Source of the DNA: Limibacterium fermenti
GTDB lineage: Bacteria; Bacteroidota; Bacteroidia; Bacteroidales; Dysgonomonadaceae
NCBI RefSeq assembly: GCF_041902845.1
Contig: NZ_CP159486.1
Location: 62,001 to 126,000 of the forward strand
DNA length: 64,000 nucleotides
Reading direction: 5' to 3'
In this document: one piece after another, positions 24,244 through 33,376 of the stretch
Position numbering within the stretch: the first letter of the stretch is position 1
Layout: each line of letters starts with the position of its first letter
The notes under the pieces: model-generated
What the model was told of the DNA's origin: nothing
Databases searched by the model: none
The model's input: the letters and a program-made list of their open reading frames with translations, nothing else
Program-made: the position numbers and the translations under genes

Positions 24244-27060
24244 TTATTTTTTTTCTTCTACAGCCTTTTTCGGCAACATAATCACCGTAGCTTCATTTCC
24301 TTGCGAAAGGAAGGTTTTGGCGAATTCCTGCACGTGCTGGGGTGTAATTGTATTGAGAATCGTCAGATAATCGCTGTGGCGATCTTGTCCGTAGAAATAT
24401 TTACTCTGCAATTGTCCCAGCCAATAACCGTTTTCTTTATTGTCTTCGTCATATTTTTTTACCATGTGTTCTTTTACTTTGGTAAAATCTTCCTGACGCG
24501 GGCCTTGTTCCGCCACCGCTTTCAATTCTTTTTCAACAATCTCGTTGAGATGATTTGCTTTATCGGGATCGGTATCGAAACTGATTTCCAGCAACGTTTG
24601 TCCTTCCGGATACCGGGCAATCGATCCGTTGGTGCCGACACCGTAAGTGCCTCCTTCGTCTTCGCGAACCTTTTCGGTGTAAACGATACGAAGGATTTGC
24701 TCGAACATGCTCATCAGAATACTATTCTTCAGGTTGAATTCGGTCTTGCCGCTGTAGACGTTGTAAACCGATCCTTTCGGATTTTGCATTTCCCGTTCGA
24801 AAGACGATTTCTGACGGCCTTTTGTCACATCCAGCGGCACTTGAATAAACGTGTTCTGTGCGTACTTTCCTTTCAGAGATCCTAAATACTGAAGAATAAC
24901 CGGCTTAACGGCGTCTTCATCGATATTGCCGACGAAAGAGAACACGAAGCTCCCGGGATTGACGAAACTTTGTTTGTACATCTCCATGATGCGCGGGTAG
25001 TCTATTTTCTTCAAATCTTCCGCTTTCATTCGTTTTGTAATCGGGTTATCGCCGTAGATTGTTTTTAGGATGGAATCCTGAAAAGCCACCGACGGTTCCG
25101 CTTCGATATTTTTCATTTGTATTTCAGCGCGTTGCAGAAATGACGCAAACGCTTCCTGATCGGTGCGGGGCGCCGTGAAGTAAAGATATACGAGCTGAAG
25201 CATCGTTTCAAAGTCTTTGATAGACGAAGAGCCTGCGAAGCCCTGCGTCGTCATCGATATAATCGGGCGTGCCGAAGCGGTTTTGCCCGCCAGCACTTTG
25301 GGCAGTTCGGTGGTGCTGAAATTTCCCACGCCGCCCAGCGTCATCACTTGACCGGCCATTTTGGCGTTCACCGGATCTTGAACCACATATTGCGAAGTGC
25401 CGCCGTAACTGAATGCCATCATGCGGATTTCATCGTCTTTAAAATCGGTGTCTTTCAAGACGACCGTCACTCCGTTCGATAGTTTCCAAACGGTTGTGCC
25501 GAAAGCCTCGTCTTTCTTCACCTCGGCAATTGTTCCCGGAGCAGGCGGTTCGGCGATTAACGGTTCATCGGATACTTCTTCGGCATACGGTTCTATCTCT
25601 TCCGCCTTCACCGAAGCCAACGCGCCCAGTAACTCGTCCTTGCCCGGATAGGTCAGTCCTTCTTTCTCGGGGCCGGTCACGGCTACGACGATATTCTTTT
25701 CACCGATCAGTTGTTGAATGGTTTGATTGATGGCCTCGACCGGTATTTGGGGCGCGACTGACTGTAATAGTTGATATTCGTATTCGATGCCGGGGATTGG
25801 CTCGCCGTCGGTAAAGCTACGGACATATTCTTCGGCATAAGCGTTGTTTTTTTGTTTGTCGCGATTGTTATACGCGTTTTCCACACTTTGTAACAAATTG
25901 GTCCGCGCACGTTCATATTCCGATGCCGTAAAACCATGCTTCTTCACCCGTTCCGTTTCGCGTACGATAGCGGCCAACGCCTCGTCCACCTTATCTTCGG
26001 CCGATCCGGCGACTACCGTCCAGGCATCTTTGGTTTTGGCGACGAAGTAATCGGAATTGTATGCCTGTGCAAATGTAAAGGGGGCATTCGGCTTTTGGGT
26101 GATTTCGTTAAAACGATCATTGAACATGATCGCCGCCACATTGGTGACATAATTCATCATGTAACCGGCCTGTGTATTCAGCATTTCGCGGGGAACGGCA
26201 TCGTGTTTGTAAAACAAGCGGATCAGCGTATTGCGTGCTTCCTTGTCGGTCGCTATGGCTACGATGGGTTCGTCGTTGTCGGGAACAGGGAAATAGACTC
26301 TTTCTGCCCGGTTCTCGTCGAGTTTGATTCCCGAAAAGAGGTTTTTTACTTTCTTCTCGGTTTCATCAACATTGACGTCTCCTACAATGATGATCCCCTG
26401 CAAGTCGGGGCGGTACCACTTGTGGTAATAAGCGCGGATTTCTTCCGGCTTGAAGTTGTTGATTACGTCGATGCTGCCGATGGGCATGCGGTTGGCGTAT
26501 TTGCTGCCGGGATATAACGCCGGCAACAATTTATCCGTTAATCGTTGTTGCGATCCGCCGCGTGTGCGCCACTCTTCGCGGATGACGCCGCGTTCCTTAT
26601 CGAGTTCTTCCTCTTCGAGGGCGATGCCGCACGACCAATCGTACAGAACCAGAATACACGAGTCGACCAGATTCTTATTGTCAGCCGGGACATTGCTGAT
26701 ATAGTATACGGTCTGGTCGAAAGACGTATAGGCGTTGATGTTGCCGCCGAATTGTATGCCGTTGTCTTGAAGATAATTCAGCATGCTTTTTCCGGGGAAG
26801 TGCGTGGTGCCGTTAAACGCCATGTGCTCGAGGAAATGGGCCAGTCCGGCTTGAGGATCTTCCTCTTGCATCGATCCTACATTTTGAGCGATATAGAAGT
26901 CGACTCTGTTTTCAGGCGTTTTGTTCTGCCGGATATAGTAGGTCAAGCCGTTTTCCAGCTTTCCGGTCCTCACTGCCGGATCGGTCGGTAAAACCGGATT
27001 TTGTTGCGCCATCAAGCAAACGCTTGCCATCAGGAGCAATAATGATAATACTCTTTTCAT
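24244..27060 (-). CDS. M16-family zinc metalloprotease (PqqL-like), periplasmic
   Basis: This protein of about 938 residues has a signal peptide (MKRVLSLLLLMASVCLMAQ) and the inverted zinc motif HFLEH at residues 75-79 (His75, Glu78, His79). The distal Glu is likely in the LEEEELDKERG segment. The length fits a tandem two-domain M16B protease of the PqqL/pitrilysin type, whose C-terminal half is catalytically inactive and shapes the peptide chamber. The frame is open to 27126, overlapping the upstream gene. The ATG at 27060 is preferred because it gives a clean signal peptide and leaves a 52-bp spacer. The substrate is unknown; PqqL proteases degrade peptides, in one known case iron-scavenged host protein. 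Confidence 0.88.
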   Translation of the reverse strand: MKRVLSLLLLMASVCLMAQQNPVLPTDPAVRTGKLENGLTYYIRQNKTPENRVDFYIAQNVGSMQEEDPQAGLAHFLEHMAFNGTTHFPGKSMLNYLQDNGIQFGGNINAYTSFDQTVYYISNVPADNKNLVDSCILVLYDWSCGIALEEEELDKERGVIREEWRTRGGSQQRLTDKLLPALYPGSKYANRMPIGSIDVINNFKPEEIRAYYHKWYRPDLQGIIIVGDVNVDETEKKVKNLFSGIKLDENRAERVYFPVPDNDEPIVAIATDKEARNTLIRLFYKHDAVPREMLNTQAGYMMNYVTNVAAIMFNDRFNEITQKPNAPFTFAQAYNSDYFVAKTKDAWTVVAGSAEDKVDEALAAIVRETERVKKHGFTASEYERARTNLLQSVENAYNNRDKQKNNAYAEEYVRSFTDGEPIPGIEYEYQLLQSVAPQIPVEAINQTIQQLIGEKNIVVAVTGPEKEGLTYPGKDELLGALASVKAEEIEPYAEEVSDEPLIAEPPAPGTIAEVKKDEAFGTTVWKLSNGVTVVLKDTDFKDDEIRMMAFSYGGTSQYVVQDPVNAKMAGQVMTLGGVGNFSTTELPKVLAGKTASARPIISMTTQGFAGSSSIKDFETMLQLVYLYFTAPRTDQEAFASFLQRAEIQMKNIEAEPSVAFQDSILKTIYGDNPITKRMKAEDLKKIDYPRIMEMYKQSFVNPGSFVFSFVGNIDEDAVKPVILQYLGSLKGKYAQNTFIQVPLDVTKGRQKSSFEREMQNPKGSVYNVYSGKTEFNLKNSILMSMFEQILRIVYTEKVREDEGGTYGVGTNGSIARYPEGQTLLEISFDTDPDKANHLNEIVEKELKAVAEQGPRQEDFTKVKEHMVKKYDEDNKENGYWLGQLQSKYFYGQDRHSDYLTILNTITPQHVQEFAKTFLSQGNEATVIMLPKKAVEEKK

Positions 27061-27112
27061 CTGTTTATTGTCTTGTAATTTACGAATTATTGATTTACTA
27101 AAAGAATGAAGT

Positions 27113-27979
27113 TCAGATCCGTTCAAGGACTATTTTCATCAAGTCTTCGATGGAACCGGTATAATCGGTATTCGACTCCAAAGCTACCCGGTTGGCGATG
27201 ATGGCGCAAACCGTCATGGCTTTGTGTCCCATCAAACGGCTGAGTCCCGCAATGGCGGAGCTCTCCATTTCGTAATTGGTTACCTGGTGGTCATTGTACC
27301 GGAAAGAGGCGATGCGCGTGTTCAGATCCGGATCGGCCAACGGCAATCGTACATACCGTCCTTGCGGCCCATAAAACCCGATAGCTGAAATGGTCACGCC
27401 GCGGATCATATCATGCCCGATGCGATCGACTAACTCTTCATCCGCATCGACAACGTAGGGCGAGCAGTGATAGGGCGACCAATGGACATGCTTTTGAAAA
27501 GCTTCTTCGAATTCTTCGTCTCGGAACTTTTTCGAGTCGGCATAGTAATGGATAAGGCCGTCGAAGCCGATGGACTTTTCCGACACCACATACGAGCCTA
27601 CGGGGCAATGCGGTTGCAATCCCCCCGATGTGCCTACACGTACCATGGTGAGTTGTTTGAATTCGGGTTTGACGGTGCGCGTTTCGAAATCGATATTGGC
27701 CAAGGCATCGAGTTCCGTTACGACGATATCGATATTATCGGTTCCGATACCATGCGAAACGAGCGAAATGCGCTTGCCCTTATACGTACCGGTGATAGTA
27801 TGGAATTCGCGGCTCTGCACATCACACTCCACAGTGTCTAAAAACGAAGCCGCCAGGGTAACCCGCCCTGGATCTCCCATCATCACGATCTTGTCCGATA
27901 GCTGTTCGGGACGAAGATGAAGATGAAAGGCGCTCCCATCGGGATTGATAATGAGTTCTGACTCCGGTATGATTCTCAT
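27113..27979 (-). CDS. nucleoside phosphorylase (uridine phosphorylase-like)
   Basis: This 288-residue cytoplasmic NP-I-family enzyme cleaves nucleosides to base and ribose 1-phosphate. Visible motifs are GDPGRV (phosphate binding, about 35-40), SHGIGTDNIDIV, the conserved RVGTSGG (about 114-120), and NYEMESSAIAGLS, which holds the ribose-binding Met-Glu. Uridine is the likely substrate by overall similarity to Udp, but inosine or guanosine activity cannot be excluded. It starts 2 bp after the floA stop, so it is in the same transcript as floA and nfeD. Confidence 0.85.
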   Translation of the reverse strand: MRIIPESELIINPDGSAFHLHLRPEQLSDKIVMMGDPGRVTLAASFLDTVECDVQSREFHTITGTYKGKRISLVSHGIGTDNIDIVVTELDALANIDFETRTVKPEFKQLTMVRVGTSGGLQPHCPVGSYVVSEKSIGFDGLIHYYADSKKFRDEEFEEAFQKHVHWSPYHCSPYVVDADEELVDRIGHDMIRGVTISAIGFYGPQGRYVRLPLADPDLNTRIASFRYNDHQVTNYEMESSAIAGLSRLMGHKAMTVCAIIANRVALESNTDYTGSIEDLMKIVLERI

Positions 27980-27981
27980 AA

Positions 27982-28983
27982 TTATTTGTTTGTGATAGTT
28001 CCTTGTGATTTAGCGTCGGCTCCTCCTTGCGGCTTGGCAATGGCGTCGCGCATGTCGGTATCGGCTTTTATATTCTGAAGACGATAATAATCCATGATGC
28101 CGAAGTTGCCGTTGCGGAATGCTTCGGCCATGGCGATAGGTATTTCGGCTTCCGCCTCGATCACTTTCGCCCGGGCTTCCTGCGCTTTGGCCTTCATTTC
28201 CTGCTCCAACGCAATGGCCATGGCGCGGCGTTCTTCGGCACGGGCTTGCGCAATGTTTTTGTCAGCTTGCGCCTGATCCATTTGCAGCACGGCGCCGATG
28301 TTCTTGCCGATATCGATATCGGCAATATCGATGGATAATATTTCGAAAGCGGTTCCGGCATCCAACCCTTTTTTTAACACGAGTTTGGAGATCGAATCGG
28401 GATTCTCCAGCACCGATTTATGCGATGCGGCGGAACCGATAGATGACACGATACCTTCTCCCACACGGGCGAGAATGGTTTCTTCGCCCGCACCGCCCAC
28501 TAATTGTTTGATATTGGCGCGTACGGTTACCCTCGCTTTCGCGATCAATTGGATTCCGTCGATGGCTACAGCCGTAACGGGCGGCGTGTCGATCACTTTC
28601 GGATTCACCGACATTTGCACGGCTTCCAATACGTCGCGTCCTGCGAGGTCGATAGCGGTACCCATTTGGAACGATAAGTCGATATTGGCTTTCGAAGCCG
28701 ATACCAGTGCGTGCACGACTTTTTCGACGTGCCCGCCTGCCAGATAATGCGCTTCGAGGTTGTCGCGGGTGATATTTTTCAATCCCGCTTTATGGGCTTC
28801 GATCATCGCATACACGATGGTGTGCGGCGGTACACGACGCAACCGCATCAGAAAGAGTTGAACCAACGATATGTTGACGCCTGCCGAGAGGGCATTGATC
28901 CAAAGAAAAAACGGCACGTAATGAAAGAATATCAATACGAATATGACAATGACTGCGATAATAAGAATTAAACCGAATGACAT
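27982..28983 (-). CDS. floA: flotillin-like protein FloA
   Basis: This 333-residue protein has an N-terminal membrane hairpin (about 3-45, very hydrophobic) and an SPFH/UPF0365 core, with IDLAGRDVLEAVQMSVNPKV as a recognisable stretch. An Ala/Glu-rich coiled coil lies near 240-300 (QARAEERRAMAIALEQEMKA and following repeats). FloA scaffolds functional membrane microdomains and affects lipid order, secretion and cell-envelope enzymes. An NfeD-family gene lies just upstream, as is usual for flotillins. A short AT-rich tandem repeat separates the two. Confidence 0.93.
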   Translation of the reverse strand: MSFGLILIIAVIVIFVLIFFHYVPFFLWINALSAGVNISLVQLFLMRLRRVPPHTIVYAMIEAHKAGLKNITRDNLEAHYLAGGHVEKVVHALVSASKANIDLSFQMGTAIDLAGRDVLEAVQMSVNPKVIDTPPVTAVAIDGIQLIAKARVTVRANIKQLVGGAGEETILARVGEGIVSSIGSAASHKSVLENPDSISKLVLKKGLDAGTAFEILSIDIADIDIGKNIGAVLQMDQAQADKNIAQARAEERRAMAIALEQEMKAKAQEARAKVIEAEAEIPIAMAEAFRNGNFGIMDYYRLQNIKADTDMRDAIAKPQGGADAKSQGTITNK

Positions 28984-28989
28984 AGGCTT

Positions 28990-29047
28990 TTATTATAAGT
29001 ATGAATTATGATGTATGAATTATGAATTATGATGTATGATGTATGAA
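28990..29047. repeat. AT-rich tandem repeat (TATGAATTATGATG units)
   Basis: Four to five diverged copies of a 7/14-bp unit (TATGAAT, TATGATG) fill the nfeD-floA spacer. No gene or hairpin terminator is visible in it. Confidence 0.65.
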
Positions 29048-29539
29048 TTATAAATTTTCTTGACTCTTTGTTCTTCTCACCAGCACATTATAGGTATCGA
29101 CTTTAACGACTTCGATTTCGGTGTCTTCCTCGATAAATTCGCCGTCGAACGACTTTCCTTCGACAATTACTTCTCGGATTATCACCTTGCCGATAGGATT
29201 CAGTCTCGACATCGTAACCCCTATATCGCCTTTTTGGATTTGCTTCAGGTCGCTGTTGTCGACCGTTTCTTTAATATCGGTATTTAAAGCGATGCGCCGT
29301 AGCGATTTCGATTTGACTAAGCCGACAAATGCAATGCCTAACACGAGTAACGATGTCGCTAACGTGATATTTCCCGATGTACTGCCGAGAAAGAGATAGG
29401 CATAGACGATGCCGCCGATCAGAAAAATTCCGCCGGCCGCTCCGGCAATACTGATTCCCGGCAATAAAAAGATCTCAATCAGCAGAAAGAGAATACCTAA
29501 TGCGACTACGGTAATTACGATGATAACATTAAAAGTCAT
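29048..29539 (-). CDS. NfeD-family membrane protein
   Basis: This 163-residue short NfeD protein (NfeD1b class) has two to three N-terminal membrane helices within about 1-80 (VIIVITVVALGILFLLIEIF, AGGIFLIGGIVYAYLFLG). A C-terminal OB-fold of about 65 residues follows, with IGVTMSRLNPIGKVIIREV and typical DTYNVLV near the end. It lacks the ClpP-like protease domain of long NfeD. It works with FloA, encoded 64 bp downstream, in membrane microdomain organisation. It starts 20 bp after the TPR/PD40 gene stop. Confidence 0.9.
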   Translation of the reverse strand: MTFNVIIVITVVALGILFLLIEIFLLPGISIAGAAGGIFLIGGIVYAYLFLGSTSGNITLATSLLVLGIAFVGLVKSKSLRRIALNTDIKETVDNSDLKQIQKGDIGVTMSRLNPIGKVIIREVIVEGKSFDGEFIEEDTEIEVVKVDTYNVLVRRTKSQENL

Positions 29540-29559
29540 AAGCGTTTGTGTGCAAGAGT

Positions 29560-30987
29560 TTATTGATAAGTTGTCCGGATTTCTTCGTTGCGGGCCTGAA
29601 CTTCCAATTGGGCTATTTCCTGGCGAATGGATTCCGTTTCTTTTTCCAAAGCAAGAATCGACGAGCGTACCGTTCCGCTTTCATTCCCGTTCGCAAACTG
29701 ATCACGCCGAGCCGATAACTCGTCTTGCAAGCGTTTCTGCTCTTGTTTCAGTTGTATCGCTTTCGAGAGAAGCGCTCGTGCCGAAGCGTTTTTAAAGTCC
29801 TCCAACCGATGATAGGTTACGGCATCGTTAATCACAAAAGAAAAATCGGACTTCTGTCCTTGTCCTTGCTCGGCCGTGTTTTGTTCTTTCGCTTTTGCCC
29901 TCAACGACGCATAATCGACACCCTCTTTCCAGGTGTCCGCGATAGAAGTGATTTTAGCCCGTTGCGACACATACGCCTCATCGTCACTCTCCACAAGTTT
30001 CACTTCCTTTAGAGGAACGAATGTGTAAATGCATACCGAATCGGGAGACTGGAAGCGGTCGGTGGCAAACCATCCGATTTCTTTCTCCTCATCGATCGCC
30101 ATCATATAATCGTTGAACGGCGAATTGAAGGGTACATTCAATTGATTGGGATTCAGATACGAATCCGATGCTGTGTTATAGCGCGTGATATATAAGTCAT
30201 ATCCCCCCAATGACTCATGTCCGGTGGAAGCGAAATAGAGCGTCACCCCGTCGGGCATGACAAACGGATACGCTTGATTGCCATCGGCATTGACCGAAGC
30301 CGGCAATTTTTTTTCATTGCCAAAAGAGTTCAGCAGCTTTTCCATCGAATACAAATCGTAACCGGTCGAGTCGTTTCCCGCCGCATAATAGACTTTGTCT
30401 TGCCGTTCGTTCATATACAATGTTTGCCCGCCGTCGGGCGAAGCGTCTTTGAAAAAATCCTTCATCGGCATGATGGAGCCCGACGAAGCGCTTAAGTAGT
30501 AGGCCGATAAAAAATCACGTTTGGGAACCATAAGGCTGTCTATGACCGGAATATCTTCCGTGCGGCGGACGGCGCGTCTTAACTTATCCGCATATTCGAT
30601 TTTTTCTTCCAGAAGAGCAATCGCTTCGTTGTTGCGGCGTTGGGCGCGCCGATATTTCTCGAACTCCTTCTCAGCCTCTTCAAAACGATAGGTCTTTGCG
30701 TATAAGTCTCCCAAATAAAGAGATGCGTCGGTACGCTTTTTTTGCGCTGCAAAGGCGAGGTGTTTTTCGGCCGACAGCAAGTCGCCTGTTTTAAAAAGGC
30801 TTATGCCGAGCCATTCATTCAACGAAGCATCATTCGGGGCATTTTCGTATTCGGCTTTAAAAACCGGCAGAGCCTCTGCATAACGGCCTTCCTGATACAG
30901 GCTTTTTGCGTCGTCAAATGTTTGTCCTTTCAAACCAATGCAAAAGGAGCATAAAACGATAATAAAGAAAAAGCGAAAGATTTTCAT
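29560..30987 (-). CDS. TPR and PD40-propeller envelope protein of unknown function
   Basis: This 475-residue exported protein has a signal peptide (1-22, FCIGLKGQ). Three to four TPR repeats follow (about 25-130, AKSLYQEGRYAEALPVFKAEY as the first). A region of PD40/WD40-like blades occupies about 185-330, with ASPDGGQTLYMNERQDKVYY and MPDGVTLYFASTGHESLGGY. A Glu/Gln-rich coiled coil ends the protein (about 400-475). This TPR plus PD40 combination occurs in Bacteroidota envelope proteins such as the PorE-like components, but there is no OmpA-like C-terminus here. It heads the nfeD-floA transcript. I do not recognise a specific function. Confidence 0.7.
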   Translation of the reverse strand: MKIFRFFFIIVLCSFCIGLKGQTFDDAKSLYQEGRYAEALPVFKAEYENAPNDASLNEWLGISLFKTGDLLSAEKHLAFAAQKKRTDASLYLGDLYAKTYRFEEAEKEFEKYRRAQRRNNEAIALLEEKIEYADKLRRAVRRTEDIPVIDSLMVPKRDFLSAYYLSASSGSIMPMKDFFKDASPDGGQTLYMNERQDKVYYAAGNDSTGYDLYSMEKLLNSFGNEKKLPASVNADGNQAYPFVMPDGVTLYFASTGHESLGGYDLYITRYNTASDSYLNPNQLNVPFNSPFNDYMMAIDEEKEIGWFATDRFQSPDSVCIYTFVPLKEVKLVESDDEAYVSQRAKITSIADTWKEGVDYASLRAKAKEQNTAEQGQGQKSDFSFVINDAVTYHRLEDFKNASARALLSKAIQLKQEQKRLQDELSARRDQFANGNESGTVRSSILALEKETESIRQEIAQLEVQARNEEIRTTYQ

Positions 30988-31312
30988 ATTTGCTGCTAAT
31001 TTCTATCGTTCAAAGGTAGTAATAAAGTTTAAAATTTATCCCCAAAACCCGACAATATCTTTGAAGAATATGTTTTTAAGCAGGTTTTCATCGAAGTATT
31101 CTCCTCAATCCGTCTCTTTCGTTCTTTTTACCGGCCAGGCCGACAAAGGAGGAATATGCATTTTATCCTTTCTATTGAAATATTATTTTTTACCTTTACG
31201 CGAGAAAACGGTTTAAATTTGTTATAAATAAGACGGAATGGCGTGTTCGCACGGATATCGCCCGGAGCGGGACTTCCCGTTGTTAAAACGAAAGTAAAGC
31301 CGAAAAGAGGGC
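30988..31312. promoter_or_regulatory. divergent intergenic region with two candidate promoters
   Basis: These 325 bp separate the minus-strand TPR/PD40 gene from the plus-strand TPR-AraC gene. A -7 box TACCTTTG lies on the minus strand at 31010-31017, about 23 bp before the TPR/PD40 start. On the plus strand, TACCTTTA near 31190 may serve the regulator gene, leaving a leader of about 115 nt. I see no gene, long hairpin or repeat in the rest. Confidence 0.45.
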
Positions 31313-33166
31313 ATGAGAAAAAAGTGTATTGTATTCTTATTCATTTCTATCACGGTAGCGGTCGGTTGCCGTCGGGACTCTTTGCGTTCAAGCGGTGAAA
31401 ACGTATCCGACAGCATTTTTACAGCGGATTATATTAATGGCCTCAGTATTACACAGCCTGAACGGGCGCTCGCCTTACTCGACACGGCAGAGCAACGGGG
31501 CTTGCTTTCCCCGATTGACCGGAACGGACTTCGCGCCGTAATCTATAATAACGGGCTCGAGCAGCCTAATGTCGCTCTTACGTATAGCTTCCGGATCTAT
31601 CATGATCCGGAGATCCGCAATGCCCCCGAAAAACTTCTGAAGTGTCTTAAAATCATATCGCACCAATATTATAAGAACGGCGACTATACACAAAGTGTCC
31701 GTTATGCCCTCGAAGGCATAGAGGTGTCGCGCAAAACCGGTTCAAAGCGAGACGAAGCTCTTTTCCAGCTACATGTAGGCCTTTCCAAGGCGGCTGCGGG
31801 AATTTCAGAAGATGCCTATCCTTTTTTCGACCGCAGTATCGGTTTATATCGTCAGGAGATGGGCGGAAGTCCGGCATGGAGCGAGGTGGATGAGTTCCTG
31901 TATGCGCTGATGGAAAAGGTAAACGCGTTACAGAACGATAAGATGTATCGGGACGCGATCGATATGCTGCCTCTTTGCGAAAAAACTTTGCAGCATCTGA
32001 ATACCTGTCCCGGCCTGCCGGAAGGTATTTACGACTTGCGCTGCGCCAACCTGTATACCCTTTATGCCCTGATTTTTTATTTGAACGGTGATAAAATGAA
32101 GGCGGAAAATTACTATGATAAATTACTCCGTACACAGTATGTTCACACACTTGGAGGCAACGCCCTGACGGCTCCTTATCAGATTGTTTCTCACCGCTAT
32201 GAGGATGCGCTCCGGAGCCTTCAAAAAGAAAAAGAATATTTCCGTACGGGCAGGGATACCGTCAACGCTTATTATGTGGAGACGTTGCTTCCTAACGAGA
32301 TGAAGGCTTACGACGGGTTGGGCGATTACCGTTCGGCTGCCCGTGTCGCTCATTCCATTGTTGCGCTTACCGATAGTTTACGCATGCGGGAGAAACGTAA
32401 AAGCGCCATAGAACTCGCCACTATTTACGAAACAAAGGAAAAGGAAGCTCTTTTGCAAGAACAGTCGGCGCAACTCAAGCGGCGCAATATTGTACTTGCA
32501 AGCGTCCTTTTGATTTTAGCGCTTTCCGCAGGATTTATTTTTAAGATGATTCGCTTTAATCGCACCATCAGCAGGAAAAACAAAGCCGCCGTCAAGACGA
32601 TTCACGAGTTGCTGGGTTTCCGGGATAGGTTGTTTCGTGTAAATGAAGAGAATATGGCGTTACAGCAGAGATTGCAGGAAGCAATGAAGCCGGGCGGCTA
32701 CCTGCCCCTGACGGATACGTATCCGGTTGTTTCCGGAAAAGACGTTTCCCCGGCGGATAATGCCGCTAACGGAAACGGGTTCTCTTCCTGCGACTATGAC
32801 CGTATGCTGTTCGATAAAGTGGAGCACGAAATCATCAGCGGACAACTCTTCCTGCAACCCCGATTTTCGAGAGACGATTTGACAAAAACAATCTATATCC
32901 CCAAAAATAAGTTTGCGCAACTCTTTAAACAATATGCGGGGAAAAACTTTATCTCCTATATTAATGACTTACGGTTGGAATATGCTGCCCGGATATTAAA
33001 AGAATATCCCGTATATACCATCGACGCCGTCGCCAAGCAATGCGGCATGTCTCCACAATCTTTTTATCGCCTTTTTTCCGGAAAATTCGGCGTTACTCCC
33101 ATGGAATATCAATCCGCAGCCTCTCAAATAACCGATGTTCCTTGTCCGGACGATACGGATGATTGA
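31313..33166 (+). CDS. membrane-bound TPR sensor with AraC-type DNA-binding domain
   Basis: This 617-residue protein has an N-terminal lipobox-like signal (VAVGC, Cys19). A TPR-rich helical sensor domain (about 35-385) ends in a coiled stretch with EQSAQLKRRN, and a single transmembrane segment lies at about 391-410 (IVLASVLLILALSAGFIFKM). A cytoplasmic AraC HTH (about 505-605) ends with IDAVAKQCGMSPQSFYRLFS and FGVTPMEY. This TPR-TM-AraC design is found in Bacteroidales regulators that signal directly across the membrane without a kinase. It precedes three lipoprotein genes on the same strand, whose promoter carries a 22-bp-period direct repeat, so it probably controls them. Confidence 0.85.
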   Translation: MRKKCIVFLFISITVAVGCRRDSLRSSGENVSDSIFTADYINGLSITQPERALALLDTAEQRGLLSPIDRNGLRAVIYNNGLEQPNVALTYSFRIYHDPEIRNAPEKLLKCLKIISHQYYKNGDYTQSVRYALEGIEVSRKTGSKRDEALFQLHVGLSKAAAGISEDAYPFFDRSIGLYRQEMGGSPAWSEVDEFLYALMEKVNALQNDKMYRDAIDMLPLCEKTLQHLNTCPGLPEGIYDLRCANLYTLYALIFYLNGDKMKAENYYDKLLRTQYVHTLGGNALTAPYQIVSHRYEDALRSLQKEKEYFRTGRDTVNAYYVETLLPNEMKAYDGLGDYRSAARVAHSIVALTDSLRMREKRKSAIELATIYETKEKEALLQEQSAQLKRRNIVLASVLLILALSAGFIFKMIRFNRTISRKNKAAVKTIHELLGFRDRLFRVNEENMALQQRLQEAMKPGGYLPLTDTYPVVSGKDVSPADNAANGNGFSSCDYDRMLFDKVEHEIISGQLFLQPRFSRDDLTKTIYIPKNKFAQLFKQYAGKNFISYINDLRLEYAARILKEYPVYTIDAVAKQCGMSPQSFYRLFSGKFGVTPMEYQSAASQITDVPCPDDTDD

Positions 33167-33197
33167 TTTTTATAAAATAAACCGGTTATTTCTCCAA

Positions 33198-33285
33198 TGT
33201 GATTTTTTGAGAGACCTTATGTGACTTTTTGAGAGAACAACCGCCCTGTTTTCCTTTGGGTTGAAATCGCTTCTCCTTACCTTCG
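33198..33285 (+). promoter_or_regulatory. direct-repeat operator and promoter of the lipoprotein operon
   Basis: TGTGATTTTTTGAGAGA (33198-33214) and TGTGACTTTTTGAGAGA (33220-33236) differ at one base and lie 22 bp apart, the same face of the helix. Downstream are a -33 TTTG (33255-33258) and a -7 TACCTTCG (33278-33285, consensus TAnnTTTG), 19 bp apart. The repeat ends 18 bp before the -33 box, an activator position. The first lipoprotein gene starts at 33377. The AraC-domain protein encoded immediately upstream is the natural candidate to bind it. Confidence 0.7.
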
Positions 33286-33376
33286 CAGACGAATAAATCA
33301 TCGGCGCGCTACTTTATTATCAGACATCTCGAATTTCCGGAATATAAATTATGGATAAAATAAATATAGAATCAGT

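Noticed and set aside
24223..24885. A 220-codon plus-strand frame
   Set aside because: It is antisense to the 3' end of the M16 protease gene and crosses its terminator.
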